Assembly: GCF_001590985.1 (NCBI RefSeq)
Contig: NZ_BCTX01000003.1
Span: 62,001 to 126,000 of the forward strand
Source of the DNA: Novosphingobium naphthalenivorans NBRC 102051
Lineage (GTDB): Bacteria > Pseudomonadota > Alphaproteobacteria > Sphingomonadales > Sphingomonadaceae
DNA length: 64,000 nt
Reading direction: 5' to 3'
Both the position numbers and the translations under genes were made by a program. Under the pieces are notes generated by a model. The model ran no database searches. It was given only the letters and a program-made list of their open reading frames with translations, and had not been told where the DNA came from. Shown piece after piece: positions 43,796 through 52,193 of this stretch; the stretch's first letter is position 1; each line of letters starts with the position of its first letter.

Positions 43796-45901
43796 TCAGG
43801 CCGCGATCAGCGGATCGCTCACGCCATGGCCGCCGTCTTCAAGGCGGCCTGCCAGCCTCACGCTCCCTCCCGGCCCGGTGATCGCGAAATCATACCAGCG
43901 CTGGGTTTCGGCGACGGGCCAGCGCAAATGCTGCGCCGCGCCCGCGCCGATGCGGACAGTCTGCGGCGGATTCGCGCCGTATTGATCGCCGCCGACCGTC
44001 AGTTCCGCAGGACCCGAAGCCGGATTGCTCAAAGCCAAAACGAGCGCCTTGTCCTTCACATCGTAGCGAGCCGTCAGCGCGGGCAGCGCATCGGCCCGGT
44101 CCGCCGTGAAGGACCGCCTGAACCCATTGGGGCCGAGCACCAGAAGATCGAAGCCCTGCCCCTCGTGCGGTTCCCAGGTATCCGCCAGCGCCTTGCCCGC
44201 TTCCACGCAATAGCGGCGGGGAAGCCGATCGAGGCGGTGCGTGTCGTAAACGTGGAAGACGGCACCTGCCTTGCCCTCGTTGACGAAACGAAGCGTGACG
44301 GAACCGGCCGTGGCACCGGGCGCGGCATCGACATGCAGCACATAGGGCAAGGCGCGCGAGCGGCGCAGGCCCGGTTCCTGCGACGGGTGCGCACCGGCGC
44401 GCGGCGGCAGGATCCTGGGCCGCTGCAGATGCAGCGCCAGCGCTTCCTTGGAGCCTGTCGCATCCGGCAATTGCGGGAAAGCCCGGTCCGCTTCCATGCG
44501 GAAATCAAAGCATGACGTCAGATCGCCGCACATGGCCCGGTGCCAGGGGCTGATCGCCGGGATGGTGACGCCGAAACGCGCTTCGAGGAAGCGGCCGACC
44601 GAAGTGTGATCGAACGCCTCCGAATTGACCCAGCCGCCCTTGCTCCACGGCGAGACCACGTACATCGGCACGCGCGGCCCCAGCCCCCAGGGCCGCGTGG
44701 TGCCGGTGATCGCGTCGTCGCGCGAGGTGTACTTGTCCTCGTGATCGTCGAAGTATTCGCCGTCGAGCGGGAACGTCGCCTTGCCCGCCAGTGTCCCGTC
44801 CTTGTTGAAAGAGGGCGGCGCGGGCGGCGGGACATGATCGAACAGGCCGTCGTTCTCGTCGAAAGTCTGGAAGAAGACGGTGCTGGCCCAGACCTCCGGG
44901 TTGGCAGTCAGCGCATCGAGCACGCGCGCGGTGAATTCGGCGCCTTCGATCGGAGTCGAGGCGGAAGGATGCTCAGACCATTCCCTGGGCGGCAGCACCC
45001 AGGACACCGCCGGCAAAGTGCCGTCCTTCACATCCTGTTCGAGCTGTTCGAGCGACCAGTGGCGCATACCGCGTTCATAAAGTGCGTCGCCCGGCTTGCA
45101 GGTGCGGAAGCCCTCGAAGGCCAGGCCGCCGTGCATCGCGCCGGTCCAGTTGTCGTTGGGGTCCTGATAGATGCGCCAGCCGATCCCCTGCTGCTCCAGC
45201 ACTTCGGGGATCGTCGCCCATTCAAGGGCGTTTCCGGCATAGGTATAGCCCGGCTCGGGCAGAGCCCCCTTGATCCAGCAGCGCAGGTTGTTGGGCTCGG
45301 ACTTGTCGTCACGGCAATTGACGCCGCGTGCGCGCTCGCGCGGATCGAAGCTGGAGCCGGACCAGAAGACAATGCGGTTCGGGTCCGTCCCCGAAGTGAC
45401 TGAGCAATGGTAGGCGTCGCAGATGGTGAAGGCTTCGGCCAGCGCGAACTGGAAGGGAATGTCCTCGCGCTTGAAATAGCCCATCGAATAGTCGGTCTTG
45501 TACTTGGGCCAGAGGCCGAAGTTCCCCTGGTTCCAGGCTGCCTGCGCATCGGCGAAGGAATGCGGCGTGCCGGGGACCTTCATCGCGTTGGTCGCCTCGG
45601 TGTCGAGATGGAACGGCGGCAGCACCCGCGCGCCGTTGGACTGGTCCCAGACCGTGCGCCCGTCCGGCAGCGGCACCGTGTGCCTGTCGCCGAAGCCGCG
45701 CACGCCCTTCAGCGTCCCGAAGTAGTGATCGAAGGAGCGGTTCTCCTGCATCAGGATGACAACATGCTTCACGTCCCGGATAGTGCCGGTGACGCGCCGC
45801 GCCGGAATGGCCAGCGCTCGCCCGATACTGGCGGGAAAGGACGCTGCGGCGCCGAGCACGCCGGCAGCCTTGAGGAAATCGCGCCTGTTGTTCGTCACCA
45901 T
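43796..45901 (-). CDS. Tat-exported phospholipase C, phosphocholine-specific type
   Basis: The product is 701 aa. The N-terminus NNRRDFLKAAGVLGAAASF is a twin-arginine signal. The catalytic domain of the PlcH/PlcN-AcpA superfamily follows (VVILMQENRSFDHYFGTLKGVRGFGD, SVTSGTDPNRI, TFDENDGLFDHVPPPAPP, SPWSKGGWVNSEAFDHTS). The last ~200 residues are two beta-sandwich repeats typical of the C-terminus of this family. It hydrolyses phosphatidylcholine or sphingomyelin to phosphocholine outside the cytoplasm. The start has AGGAGAG. It follows phnE by 22 bp in the phosphorus-uptake operon, which suggests that phosphate scavenging from lipids is its purpose. Confidence 0.9.
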   Translation of the reverse strand: MVTNNRRDFLKAAGVLGAAASFPASIGRALAIPARRVTGTIRDVKHVVILMQENRSFDHYFGTLKGVRGFGDRHTVPLPDGRTVWDQSNGARVLPPFHLDTEATNAMKVPGTPHSFADAQAAWNQGNFGLWPKYKTDYSMGYFKREDIPFQFALAEAFTICDAYHCSVTSGTDPNRIVFWSGSSFDPRERARGVNCRDDKSEPNNLRCWIKGALPEPGYTYAGNALEWATIPEVLEQQGIGWRIYQDPNDNWTGAMHGGLAFEGFRTCKPGDALYERGMRHWSLEQLEQDVKDGTLPAVSWVLPPREWSEHPSASTPIEGAEFTARVLDALTANPEVWASTVFFQTFDENDGLFDHVPPPAPPSFNKDGTLAGKATFPLDGEYFDDHEDKYTSRDDAITGTTRPWGLGPRVPMYVVSPWSKGGWVNSEAFDHTSVGRFLEARFGVTIPAISPWHRAMCGDLTSCFDFRMEADRAFPQLPDATGSKEALALHLQRPRILPPRAGAHPSQEPGLRRSRALPYVLHVDAAPGATAGSVTLRFVNEGKAGAVFHVYDTHRLDRLPRRYCVEAGKALADTWEPHEGQGFDLLVLGPNGFRRSFTADRADALPALTARYDVKDKALVLALSNPASGPAELTVGGDQYGANPPQTVRIGAGAAQHLRWPVAETQRWYDFAITGPGGSVRLAGRLEDGGHGVSDPLIAA

Positions 45902-45923
45902 GGATCTCTCCTGCGGGAAGGGG

Positions 45924-46919
45924 TCAGAGAAAACGCCGCCGCAAGCGGGCGGAAATCTGGTCGAGGATCAGCACCACCAGGAAAATGGCGATCAGGATCG
46001 TGCCGACGTAGCCATATTCGTACATGTCGTAGCGGCCCTTCAGCTCCTGCCCGATGCCGCCGGCACCGACGAGGCCGATGACCGTCGCCATGCGGACATT
46101 GCGGTCGAGCACATAGAGCGTCGCGCCGATGTATTGCGGCATCGCCTGCGGCAGAACGGCAAGGCGCCAGATCGCGAGCCGCCCGCCGCCGATCGCCGCC
46201 AGCGCCTCCTGCGGCCGGCGGTCGGCGTTCTCCGTATCGTCGGCGTAGAACTTGCCCAGCACGCCCACCGCGTGCAGGCCGAGCGCCATGAAGCCGGCGA
46301 TCGGGCCGAAGCCGTAAGCGATCACCAGAAACAGCGCGCTGATCAGCTCCGGCAAGGCACGCAGGAAGCTCACCATCGAGCGGGCCAGAAAACGCACGCC
46401 GCCATAGGGCATGACATTGCGGGCGCCGAGCAAGGCCAGCGGAAGGCCGAAGAGCATACCGATCAGCGTGCCCCAGAGCGCGATTTCCAGCGTTTCGAGG
46501 ATCTTGATCGCGACATGGCCCAGATAGCCGAAGGGCTGGACCAGATACGTCCTGGCAACAGGCCGCGCCGTCATCTCCAGCGTTTCGGGATCAAGCGTCT
46601 GCTCGCTGCTGCGCACCTCTTCCAGATAGGCGAAAGGCGGCAGATGGGCGGGATCGAAGTTCGCGATGCGCGATACGTCCTGCCGGTCGGAAACCTGCAG
46701 CGGGAACAGGCGCGCCAGAACATTGCCTTGTCCGCTGTCCGAGGGGCCCTTGCCGAGCAGCGCCGCGCCGGTCAGCGACAGCATCCGCCCGGCCTCGACG
46801 CGTCCGCCGGTGTAGAACAGCAGCGCCAGCGCCGCGATCAGGACCAGCACGCTGCGCGCGCCGAACGGCTGAGGATAAATCCAGCCGGGCGCGCCACCGA
46901 TGGGAGCAGCGGCCTTCAT
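45924..46919 (-). CDS. phnE: phosphonate/phosphite-type ABC transporter permease PhnE
   Basis: The product is 331 aa. It has one N-terminal membrane helix (~29-47) and a cluster of about five more from residue ~150. The EAA loop regulating coupling to the ATPase reads EALAAIGGGRLAIWRLAVLPQAMPQYIGA. The C-terminal IGLVGAGGIGQELKGRYDMYEYGYVGTIL is strongly conserved in PhnE/PtxC. It forms the inner-membrane channel with PhnC and PhnD, and its ATG overlaps the phnC stop (ATGA). The system may carry phosphonates, phosphite or phosphate. No C-P lyase gene is in the window. Confidence 0.9.
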   Translation of the reverse strand: MKAAAPIGGAPGWIYPQPFGARSVLVLIAALALLFYTGGRVEAGRMLSLTGAALLGKGPSDSGQGNVLARLFPLQVSDRQDVSRIANFDPAHLPPFAYLEEVRSSEQTLDPETLEMTARPVARTYLVQPFGYLGHVAIKILETLEIALWGTLIGMLFGLPLALLGARNVMPYGGVRFLARSMVSFLRALPELISALFLVIAYGFGPIAGFMALGLHAVGVLGKFYADDTENADRRPQEALAAIGGGRLAIWRLAVLPQAMPQYIGATLYVLDRNVRMATVIGLVGAGGIGQELKGRYDMYEYGYVGTILIAIFLVVLILDQISARLRRRFL

Positions 46920-47695
46920 ACCGCCTCCCGCAAAGGCAGGCCCGCATGAGGCGCAGGCACTTCATCCTTGGCGTAAATGATCGCCACATCCCGCGCGTTG
47001 AGCGCTTCGGGCGGCCCGTCGAAGATCACACGCCCGCGGTGCAGCGCAACGATCCGGTCAGCAAAGGCACGGGCGAGATCGAGCTGGTGCAGGCTGCACA
47101 GCACAGTGGCGCCCCGCTCGCGCGCCTGCGCCTTGAGCAGTTCGAGCACCTCGCGCCCCAGCGCCGGGTCCAGGCTCGCCACCGGCTCGTCTGCCAGAAT
47201 GACCGCCGGATCGAGCATGAAAGCCCGCGCCAGCCCGAGGCGCTGCTGCTGGCCGCCCGAAAGCTGCTCGGCCCGGCGGCGCAGATGCGCTTCGTCCAGC
47301 CCCACCGCCTTCAGCAGATCGCAGACCTTGTGCTTGAGGCTGGCGGGATAAAGCCCGGTCAGAACCCGCCAGAGCGGGAGCACCGGAACCGCCCCCGCCA
47401 TGACATTGGCCGCGCCACTGGCCCGCGGGACAAGGCCGAAATGCTGGTGCACCATGGCAATGCGGCGGCGCAAGGCCGGCAGCGACGTCCGGTCGACCGG
47501 CCGCCCGTCAATGGAGACGCTGCCGCTGGTCGGTGTCTCCAGCCCGTTGACACAGCGCAGCAGCGTGGACTTGCCCGCCCCGGAATGGCCGAGCAGGACG
47601 CAGAACTGCCCGGCCGGAACCGTCAGTTCAACCTCGCGCAGGGCCGTCGTGCCGTCGGGCCATACCTTGCCGATGTTGCGGAAGTGGATTTCCAT
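46916..47695 (-). CDS. phnC: phosphonate-type ABC transporter ATP-binding protein PhnC
   Basis: The product is 259 aa. Walker A is LGHSGAGKSTLLRCVNGLE (~35), the Q-loop is in MVHQHFGL, the signature is LSGGQQQRLGLARAFM, Walker B is VILADEPVASLD, and the switch His is in CSLHQLD. The overall sequence follows PhnC. The ATG has GGAGGG upstream. It sits between phnD and phnE in the expected order for a phnDCE transport operon and energises the uptake of the phosphorus compound. Confidence 0.92.
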   Translation of the reverse strand: MEIHFRNIGKVWPDGTTALREVELTVPAGQFCVLLGHSGAGKSTLLRCVNGLETPTSGSVSIDGRPVDRTSLPALRRRIAMVHQHFGLVPRASGAANVMAGAVPVLPLWRVLTGLYPASLKHKVCDLLKAVGLDEAHLRRRAEQLSGGQQQRLGLARAFMLDPAVILADEPVASLDPALGREVLELLKAQARERGATVLCSLHQLDLARAFADRIVALHRGRVIFDGPPEALNARDVAIIYAKDEVPAPHAGLPLREAV

Positions 47696-47707
47696 GGTCC
47701 GCCCTCC

Positions 47708-48631
47708 TCAGCGCTCGGACGACTTCTTGAGGATTTCGCCCTTCAGCTCATCGCTCACCAGCGCCATCTTGCGCGCCGCGTCGTCGAAGCGTTCCGCGGG
47801 GAACGCCGAGTCATAGCCATCGACCTGCTTCCCGCCGTAACCACGGATCATCTCAGGGCGGATCCCCGGCGCCTTCGCCACATCCGCGAAGGCCTGACGC
47901 AGCTTCGTCTTGAGCGCCTCGGGCAGCTTGCTGTTCATGACCAGCGGCGGATAGGGAATCGGCTCGCTGCGCGCGATAACCTGTACGCCCTCCACCCCCG
48001 GCACGCCTTCGCGCACCGCCTTTTCGAAGGAATCGAACGAAAGCGCCGCGGCGTCGACGCGCTTTTCGAGCAAGGCCGCCAGACTGTTGGCATGGCTGCC
48101 GGTCAGCCGCAGGGCGCCAAGGTCCGTTACCGGATCGAGCTTTGCCTCGACCAGCATCGCGACCGGAATGACAAACGAGGACGTGGAGTTCACGTCGCCC
48201 AGCGCAAGGCTCCGTCCGCGAAGGTCGCCGATCGCGCGGACCGGCCCGTCCTTGCGCGCGAAAATGCCCGCGAAGTACTCGGACTTGCCGTTCTCCACCG
48301 CCACGGCCAGCAATTGCGCGCAGCCGCGCTCCTTGGCCTGCAGGTACGTGACCGGACCAACAAAGGCGACATCCGCCGTGCCGTTGCACAGCGCCTCGAC
48401 GACAGCGCCATAGGACTGCGCCACCTTGAGATCGAAATCGATGCCCGCCGTCTTGCCCACCGCCTGGAACACCGGCTTGTAATCCGCCAGCGTCCCGCTT
48501 TCGGTGCCGCCATCGGCGGGTATCAGCAGGACATGGAGCGGAACAGCGCGGTCCGTGTTCTCCTGGCCCGAACAGGCCGCCAGTCCGGCCAGCACCAGTA
48601 TCGCCAGCGCCCGAGCGAAGATCCTTCTCAT
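47708..48631 (-). CDS. phnD: PhnD/PtxB-family periplasmic binding lipoprotein
   Basis: The product is 307 aa from the ATG at 48631 (GGGAAA upstream). The open frame continues to 48691 without a signal. The lipobox LAACSG puts the lipidated Cys at residue 20. The binding-protein fold shows the PhnD features LHVLLIPADGG, YGAVVEALCNGTADVAFVGPVTYL and SRLxLGDVNSTSSFVIPVAML-like segments around the ligand pocket. The protein delivers a phosphonate-, phosphite- or phosphate-type anion to PhnCE. The nearest upstream gene is a TonB receptor, from which it is separated by a strong hairpin. Confidence 0.88.
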   Translation of the reverse strand: MRRIFARALAILVLAGLAACSGQENTDRAVPLHVLLIPADGGTESGTLADYKPVFQAVGKTAGIDFDLKVAQSYGAVVEALCNGTADVAFVGPVTYLQAKERGCAQLLAVAVENGKSEYFAGIFARKDGPVRAIGDLRGRSLALGDVNSTSSFVIPVAMLVEAKLDPVTDLGALRLTGSHANSLAALLEKRVDAAALSFDSFEKAVREGVPGVEGVQVIARSEPIPYPPLVMNSKLPEALKTKLRQAFADVAKAPGIRPEMIRGYGGKQVDGYDSAFPAERFDDAARKMALVSDELKGEILKKSSER

Positions 48632-48745
48632 TATCGTTTCCCCTGTACCGCGCATAAGCGCGCGCCGGTCGCTAGGCGGCCGGCATGACAAGAAGGTGAA
48701 GGCTGATGCGGGGGACTGAACGCAGACACGGCGGCTCCGGAAATC

Positions 48746-48775
48746 GATCCGGGCGGACCACGACCCGCCCGGATC
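48746..48775 (-). terminator. strong hairpin between TonB receptor and phnD
   Basis: gatccgggcgg (48746-48756) and ccgcccggatc (48765-48775) form a perfect 11-bp stem with an eight-base loop, just past the receptor stop at 48786. No T-run follows on the minus strand, so it may be an attenuator or a 3'-end stabiliser that sets receptor mRNA above phnDCE mRNA rather than a full intrinsic terminator. Confidence 0.6.
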
Positions 48776-48785
48776 TCCACGAGGC

Positions 48786-50951
48786 TCAGAAGCTGGTGGT
48801 GTAGGAGAAGAACACGCTGCGCGGTTTGCCCTCGAACGGATAGCCGAAGTAGTAGTCCGGGCTCTTCGTGGTCATCTCACCGCGAATGAAGGCCGAACTG
48901 AAGCGCATGTTGCCGTAGCCGTAGCGTTCGGCATACTTCTCGTCGAAAATGTTCACGAAACGCAGCTGGAAACGATGCTGCTTCTCGTCACCCGCCCAGA
49001 AGGCGATCGAGCCGTTCACGACGAGATAGTTGCCGAAGTTGTGGCGCAGACTACCGCCGACACCACCCGTCGCATATTCCGGTCCCTGATAGCGCGGGAA
49101 CAGGTTGACGTGGAAGCGATCGTCCGGCGAGCTCCAGGCGGCCGTGCCCTGGATCATGTATTCCGGCGTCTCGTTGATCTGCAGGTCCGAACCCTTGAGG
49201 TGGGCCTTCTGGCGCGTGTAGCCGAGATTGAAGGTCCACTGGCTGCCGATCGCCAGGTTCAGGTCGGCCGTCAGGCCACGGATCTGCGTGACGGCGGTAT
49301 TGTTGTAGTAGGTGTTCGGCGTCAGGCCCGAGGTGGACTGGATACGGTCGGAAATGTCCGTATGGAACAGACCCACTTCGCCGCTGAAGTTGACGTTGCC
49401 GAAGGTCTTCGCAAAGCCGATCGCGCCGTTGTAGGTTTCCGTCGATTCTGGCTTGAGGTCCGGATTGCCGACGCGGTCCACAGTGTCCATGAACAGTTCG
49501 TTGGTCTTGGGCAGGCTGTAGGAGGTGCCACCGTTCGCGCGCAGGTAGAAGGCCCCGATCGGCTGCCTGAACCCGAACTTCCAGATGAACTTGGACCCGA
49601 ATGACTTGGCGAAATCGACGCGCCCGGCAAGGCTGACCTTGGTGTTCGGACTGAACGGCAGAACCGGGCGTGCATCCAGATATACGCCGGTCGTGTTGTC
49701 CCAGGCATGGCTGATGTTGAACACCGGATCGGAGTCGTTGCGGAACGAAGTGCGCTGCACGCCGAAGACCGCTTCGCCCACATTCGGAAGCGTCAGCGTG
49801 TTGCGCAGGTTCAGGCCGTACTCCATGAAAGCGCTGACCTTGGAATCCTCCCCGAAACCCTTGTTGGGATAAGGAATGGAACGGCCGGTCGCGTCACCGA
49901 AGGCAATGGCAGCGCCGGTCGCGGGGTCGATGCAACCTTCCGACTGACGGCAGACCTCGGCATAAGTCTCCGTGTTGTTGAGCTTGGGATTGCTCCAATA
50001 GGCGGAGAACTCGGTCAACAGCTTGTCCGACCAGCGGTGGGTAATGCTGCCGTCGATGATCGGGTAGCGAACGCGGTTGGGAGAGATGACCTCGTTGTCC
50101 GGGAACGCGTCGTCGAACTCGATCTGCGTGTACTGGCCGTTCAGGCGGATTTCTGTCGCATCGCTCGGCTTGAACAGGAACTTCATGCCGACATTGGTGC
50201 GGTTCAGCGGGTAAGTGTGAATGGCGCCAGCCGCGGCGACATTGTCCACGAAGTCGTCGGGGTTGAACAGGCGCGGACCATCGGTGTCCTGCATGCTGCC
50301 ATAGACCATCGCGCTGATGCGGCCGTCCTTGTCCAGCGTGCCGCGGGCATTGCCCCACAGTTCGCGCGAATTGAACGAGCCATAGCTGGCGCCGAGTTCG
50401 ACCTTGTTGGTGCCGTCGGGACGCTTGGTGACGATGCTCACCACGCCGATGCCGCCGTTCGAACCGAAGAACAGGCTGTTACCGCCGCGGAACACCTCGA
50501 CGCGCTCGATCATGTGCGGGTCGATCGTCGTCGTGCCCCAGATTTCCTCCAGCGCCGGCCCGCGGTCATAGAGCGGCACGCCGTCGAGCACGACCAGCGT
50601 ATCGCGGTCGCCGCCGCCATCGAGACGGATCGTGTATTCGCCTTCGTCGGGCGAATATCCGATGTTGGCGCCCTTGATCAGGAACTGGGCGAGTTCGGCG
50701 AAGTTGCTGGCGCCGCTGGCCTCGATCTGCTTGGCGTCCACGATCTGGACGTAATTGCCGAATTCGACGGCTTCTTCAGCCACCTGCGTCGCTTCGACCG
50801 CCTGGCCGGTCACGACGATGGTCGAGGGATCGGCCGCCGAGTCAGCGTCGCTTGCCGCGTCCGCGGCGCGAGCCGGAGCCGCGCACAGCAGAGCGCCCGT
50901 CGCCGCCGATGCCAGAATGTAGGTCAGTTGATGTTTAAAGCGCGTGTTCAC
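48786..50951 (-). CDS. TonB-dependent receptor of the phosphorus-uptake cluster
   Basis: The product is 721 aa with a signal peptide ending APARAAD. The plug has DPSTIVVTGQAVEATQVAEEAVEFG (TonB-box-like start), DTLVVLDGVPLYDRGPALEEIWG and VFRGGNSLFFGSNGGIGVVSIVTKRP. The barrel ends VFFSYTTSF with a terminal Phe. The GTG start at 50951 overlaps an out-of-frame ATG in the leader. It precedes phnDCE and the phospholipase on the same strand, and a candidate Pho box lies about 130 bp upstream. The ligand is inferred to be an organophosphorus compound too large for porins. Confidence 0.88.
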   Translation of the reverse strand: MNTRFKHQLTYILASAATGALLCAAPARAADAASDADSAADPSTIVVTGQAVEATQVAEEAVEFGNYVQIVDAKQIEASGASNFAELAQFLIKGANIGYSPDEGEYTIRLDGGGDRDTLVVLDGVPLYDRGPALEEIWGTTTIDPHMIERVEVFRGGNSLFFGSNGGIGVVSIVTKRPDGTNKVELGASYGSFNSRELWGNARGTLDKDGRISAMVYGSMQDTDGPRLFNPDDFVDNVAAAGAIHTYPLNRTNVGMKFLFKPSDATEIRLNGQYTQIEFDDAFPDNEVISPNRVRYPIIDGSITHRWSDKLLTEFSAYWSNPKLNNTETYAEVCRQSEGCIDPATGAAIAFGDATGRSIPYPNKGFGEDSKVSAFMEYGLNLRNTLTLPNVGEAVFGVQRTSFRNDSDPVFNISHAWDNTTGVYLDARPVLPFSPNTKVSLAGRVDFAKSFGSKFIWKFGFRQPIGAFYLRANGGTSYSLPKTNELFMDTVDRVGNPDLKPESTETYNGAIGFAKTFGNVNFSGEVGLFHTDISDRIQSTSGLTPNTYYNNTAVTQIRGLTADLNLAIGSQWTFNLGYTRQKAHLKGSDLQINETPEYMIQGTAAWSSPDDRFHVNLFPRYQGPEYATGGVGGSLRHNFGNYLVVNGSIAFWAGDEKQHRFQLRFVNIFDEKYAERYGYGNMRFSSAFIRGEMTTKSPDYYFGYPFEGKPRSVFFSYTTSF

Positions 50952-51077
50952 CGATCATGCCCCCGCAAAGGAAAAGGTATCTCGCGCAGTTTCCGGACTT
51001 CGCCGCATCCGAGCCCGAGCAGAGGCTCAGCGGTTGCGGTTCCGGCACTGGCGATGCCGGGGAACTAGAGATTCGAT

Positions 51078-51095
51078 GTGACAGTTGAGTGAATG
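51078..51095 (-). promoter_or_regulatory. candidate Pho box for the TonB receptor/phn operon
   Basis: Read on the minus strand, the sequence is CATTCAC-TCAA-CTGTCAC, the 7-4-7 layout of a PhoB site (consensus CTGTCAT-AWAW-CTGTCAY). The second half-site matches fully and the first at five of seven positions. It points at the receptor gene starting at 50951. A single site found by eye could be chance, but the operon's content fits phosphate-starvation control. Confidence 0.45.
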
Positions 51096-51213
51096 TTTCT
51101 CAATTTATATATCATTAAACATGAGATATACGCACTCGTGATTGAGCAGATCATGCTCGAACCCCCGGATTTCCGCGCCCGGCGACCGCTTTTCAAAGTT
51201 GAGTTTCACTCAT
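51085..51213 (+). promoter_or_regulatory. TTGAG/CTCAA inverted repeats upstream of the RpiR regulator
   Basis: Within the 340-bp gap 50952-51291, ttgag-N9-ctcaa (51085-51103) and ttgagtttcactcat (51199-51213, gagt-ttc-actc symmetric) share the same half-site. They could be operators for the adjacent RpiR-type regulator acting on both divergent genes. The stretch between them is AT-rich and may hold the promoters. The first site overlaps the candidate Pho box. Confidence 0.4.
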
Positions 51214-51291
51214 GTCTGGCCAGAAAGAGTTTGAGCATCCATAGTCAGGCCCAGCGAATCCCTGCCCAAAAATCCCGGAAAGCCCTCCTGC

Positions 51292-52191
51292 ATGGCCAAC
51301 ACTTCGAAACCACAGAACGGACGAACCAGCCCGGCCGACACCCGTCCTGTCGAAAACGCCCTTGGCCGCATCCGGATCGCCCTGCCGACCATGGCCCGAA
51401 GCGCCCAGCGGATCGCCGAATTCATCCTGGAGCGGCCCGAGGACATAGTCGGCATGTCCGTGACCGAACTGTCCGAAGCGACGGGCGTCAGCGAAGGCAG
51501 CGTGATCAACTTCTGCCGCAGCATCGGCCTGTCCGGCTTCCAGCACATGAAGCTGAGCCTCGCGCAGGAAATCGTGCAGCCGGTCCAGTTCATCCACGAG
51601 GACCTGGACCGCAGCGACGACATGGAAACCGTCTGCCGCAAGGTCTTCCATTCGGGCATTCAGGCGCTGCGCGATTCGCTCTCGGTGCTCGATCCCGTCT
51701 CGCTGTCGCAGGCGGTGGACGCGGTTCGCAGCGCGAAGCGTGTGGAAATCTACGGTATCGGCTCCTCGGCGCCAATCGCCGAAGACACGCATTACCGGAT
51801 GCTGCGGATCGGCCTGGACGCGCGCGTGGTCACGGACAGCCACGTCCAGGCCATCAGCGCCTCGCAATGCGATCCCGACGTGGCGACGATCACCATCTCG
51901 CACAGCGGCGCCACGCACGAGACCGTCACAGCCACGAAGCTGGCAAAGGAAGCCGGCGCCAAGACGATCGTCGTCACCAATTTCGCGCGTTCGCCGATAC
52001 AGGCCCATGCCGACATCGTGCTGTTCACGATGGCCCGCGAAACGCGATTCCGCACCGAGGCCATGACCAGCCGGATCGCGCAGCTTTGCGTCATCGACGC
52101 GCTGATCGCCGGCCTCGCCCTGGCCGACTACGATCACGCCACCGACGTGCTCAAGAAGACGTTCGACGTGCTCTCGATCAAGCGTTTCTGA
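51292..52191 (+). CDS. MurR/RpiR-family transcriptional regulator with SIS domain
   Basis: The product is 299 aa. The N-terminal HTH_6 domain is seen in ALPTMARSAQRIAEFIL...MSVTELSEATGVSEGSVINFCRSIGLSGFQ (~30-85). The SIS sugar-phosphate-binding domain follows, with VEIYGIGSSAPIAEDTHYRM and ITISHSGATHETVTATKLAKEAG (~140-230). These regulators usually sense a phosphosugar. Divergence from the TonB receptor/phn operon suggests that it senses a phosphorylated product of that uptake route. The start at 51292 has only a weak ribosome-binding site. Confidence 0.9.
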   Translation: MANTSKPQNGRTSPADTRPVENALGRIRIALPTMARSAQRIAEFILERPEDIVGMSVTELSEATGVSEGSVINFCRSIGLSGFQHMKLSLAQEIVQPVQFIHEDLDRSDDMETVCRKVFHSGIQALRDSLSVLDPVSLSQAVDAVRSAKRVEIYGIGSSAPIAEDTHYRMLRIGLDARVVTDSHVQAISASQCDPDVATITISHSGATHETVTATKLAKEAGAKTIVVTNFARSPIQAHADIVLFTMARETRFRTEAMTSRIAQLCVIDALIAGLALADYDHATDVLKKTFDVLSIKRF

Positions 52192-52193
52192 CC

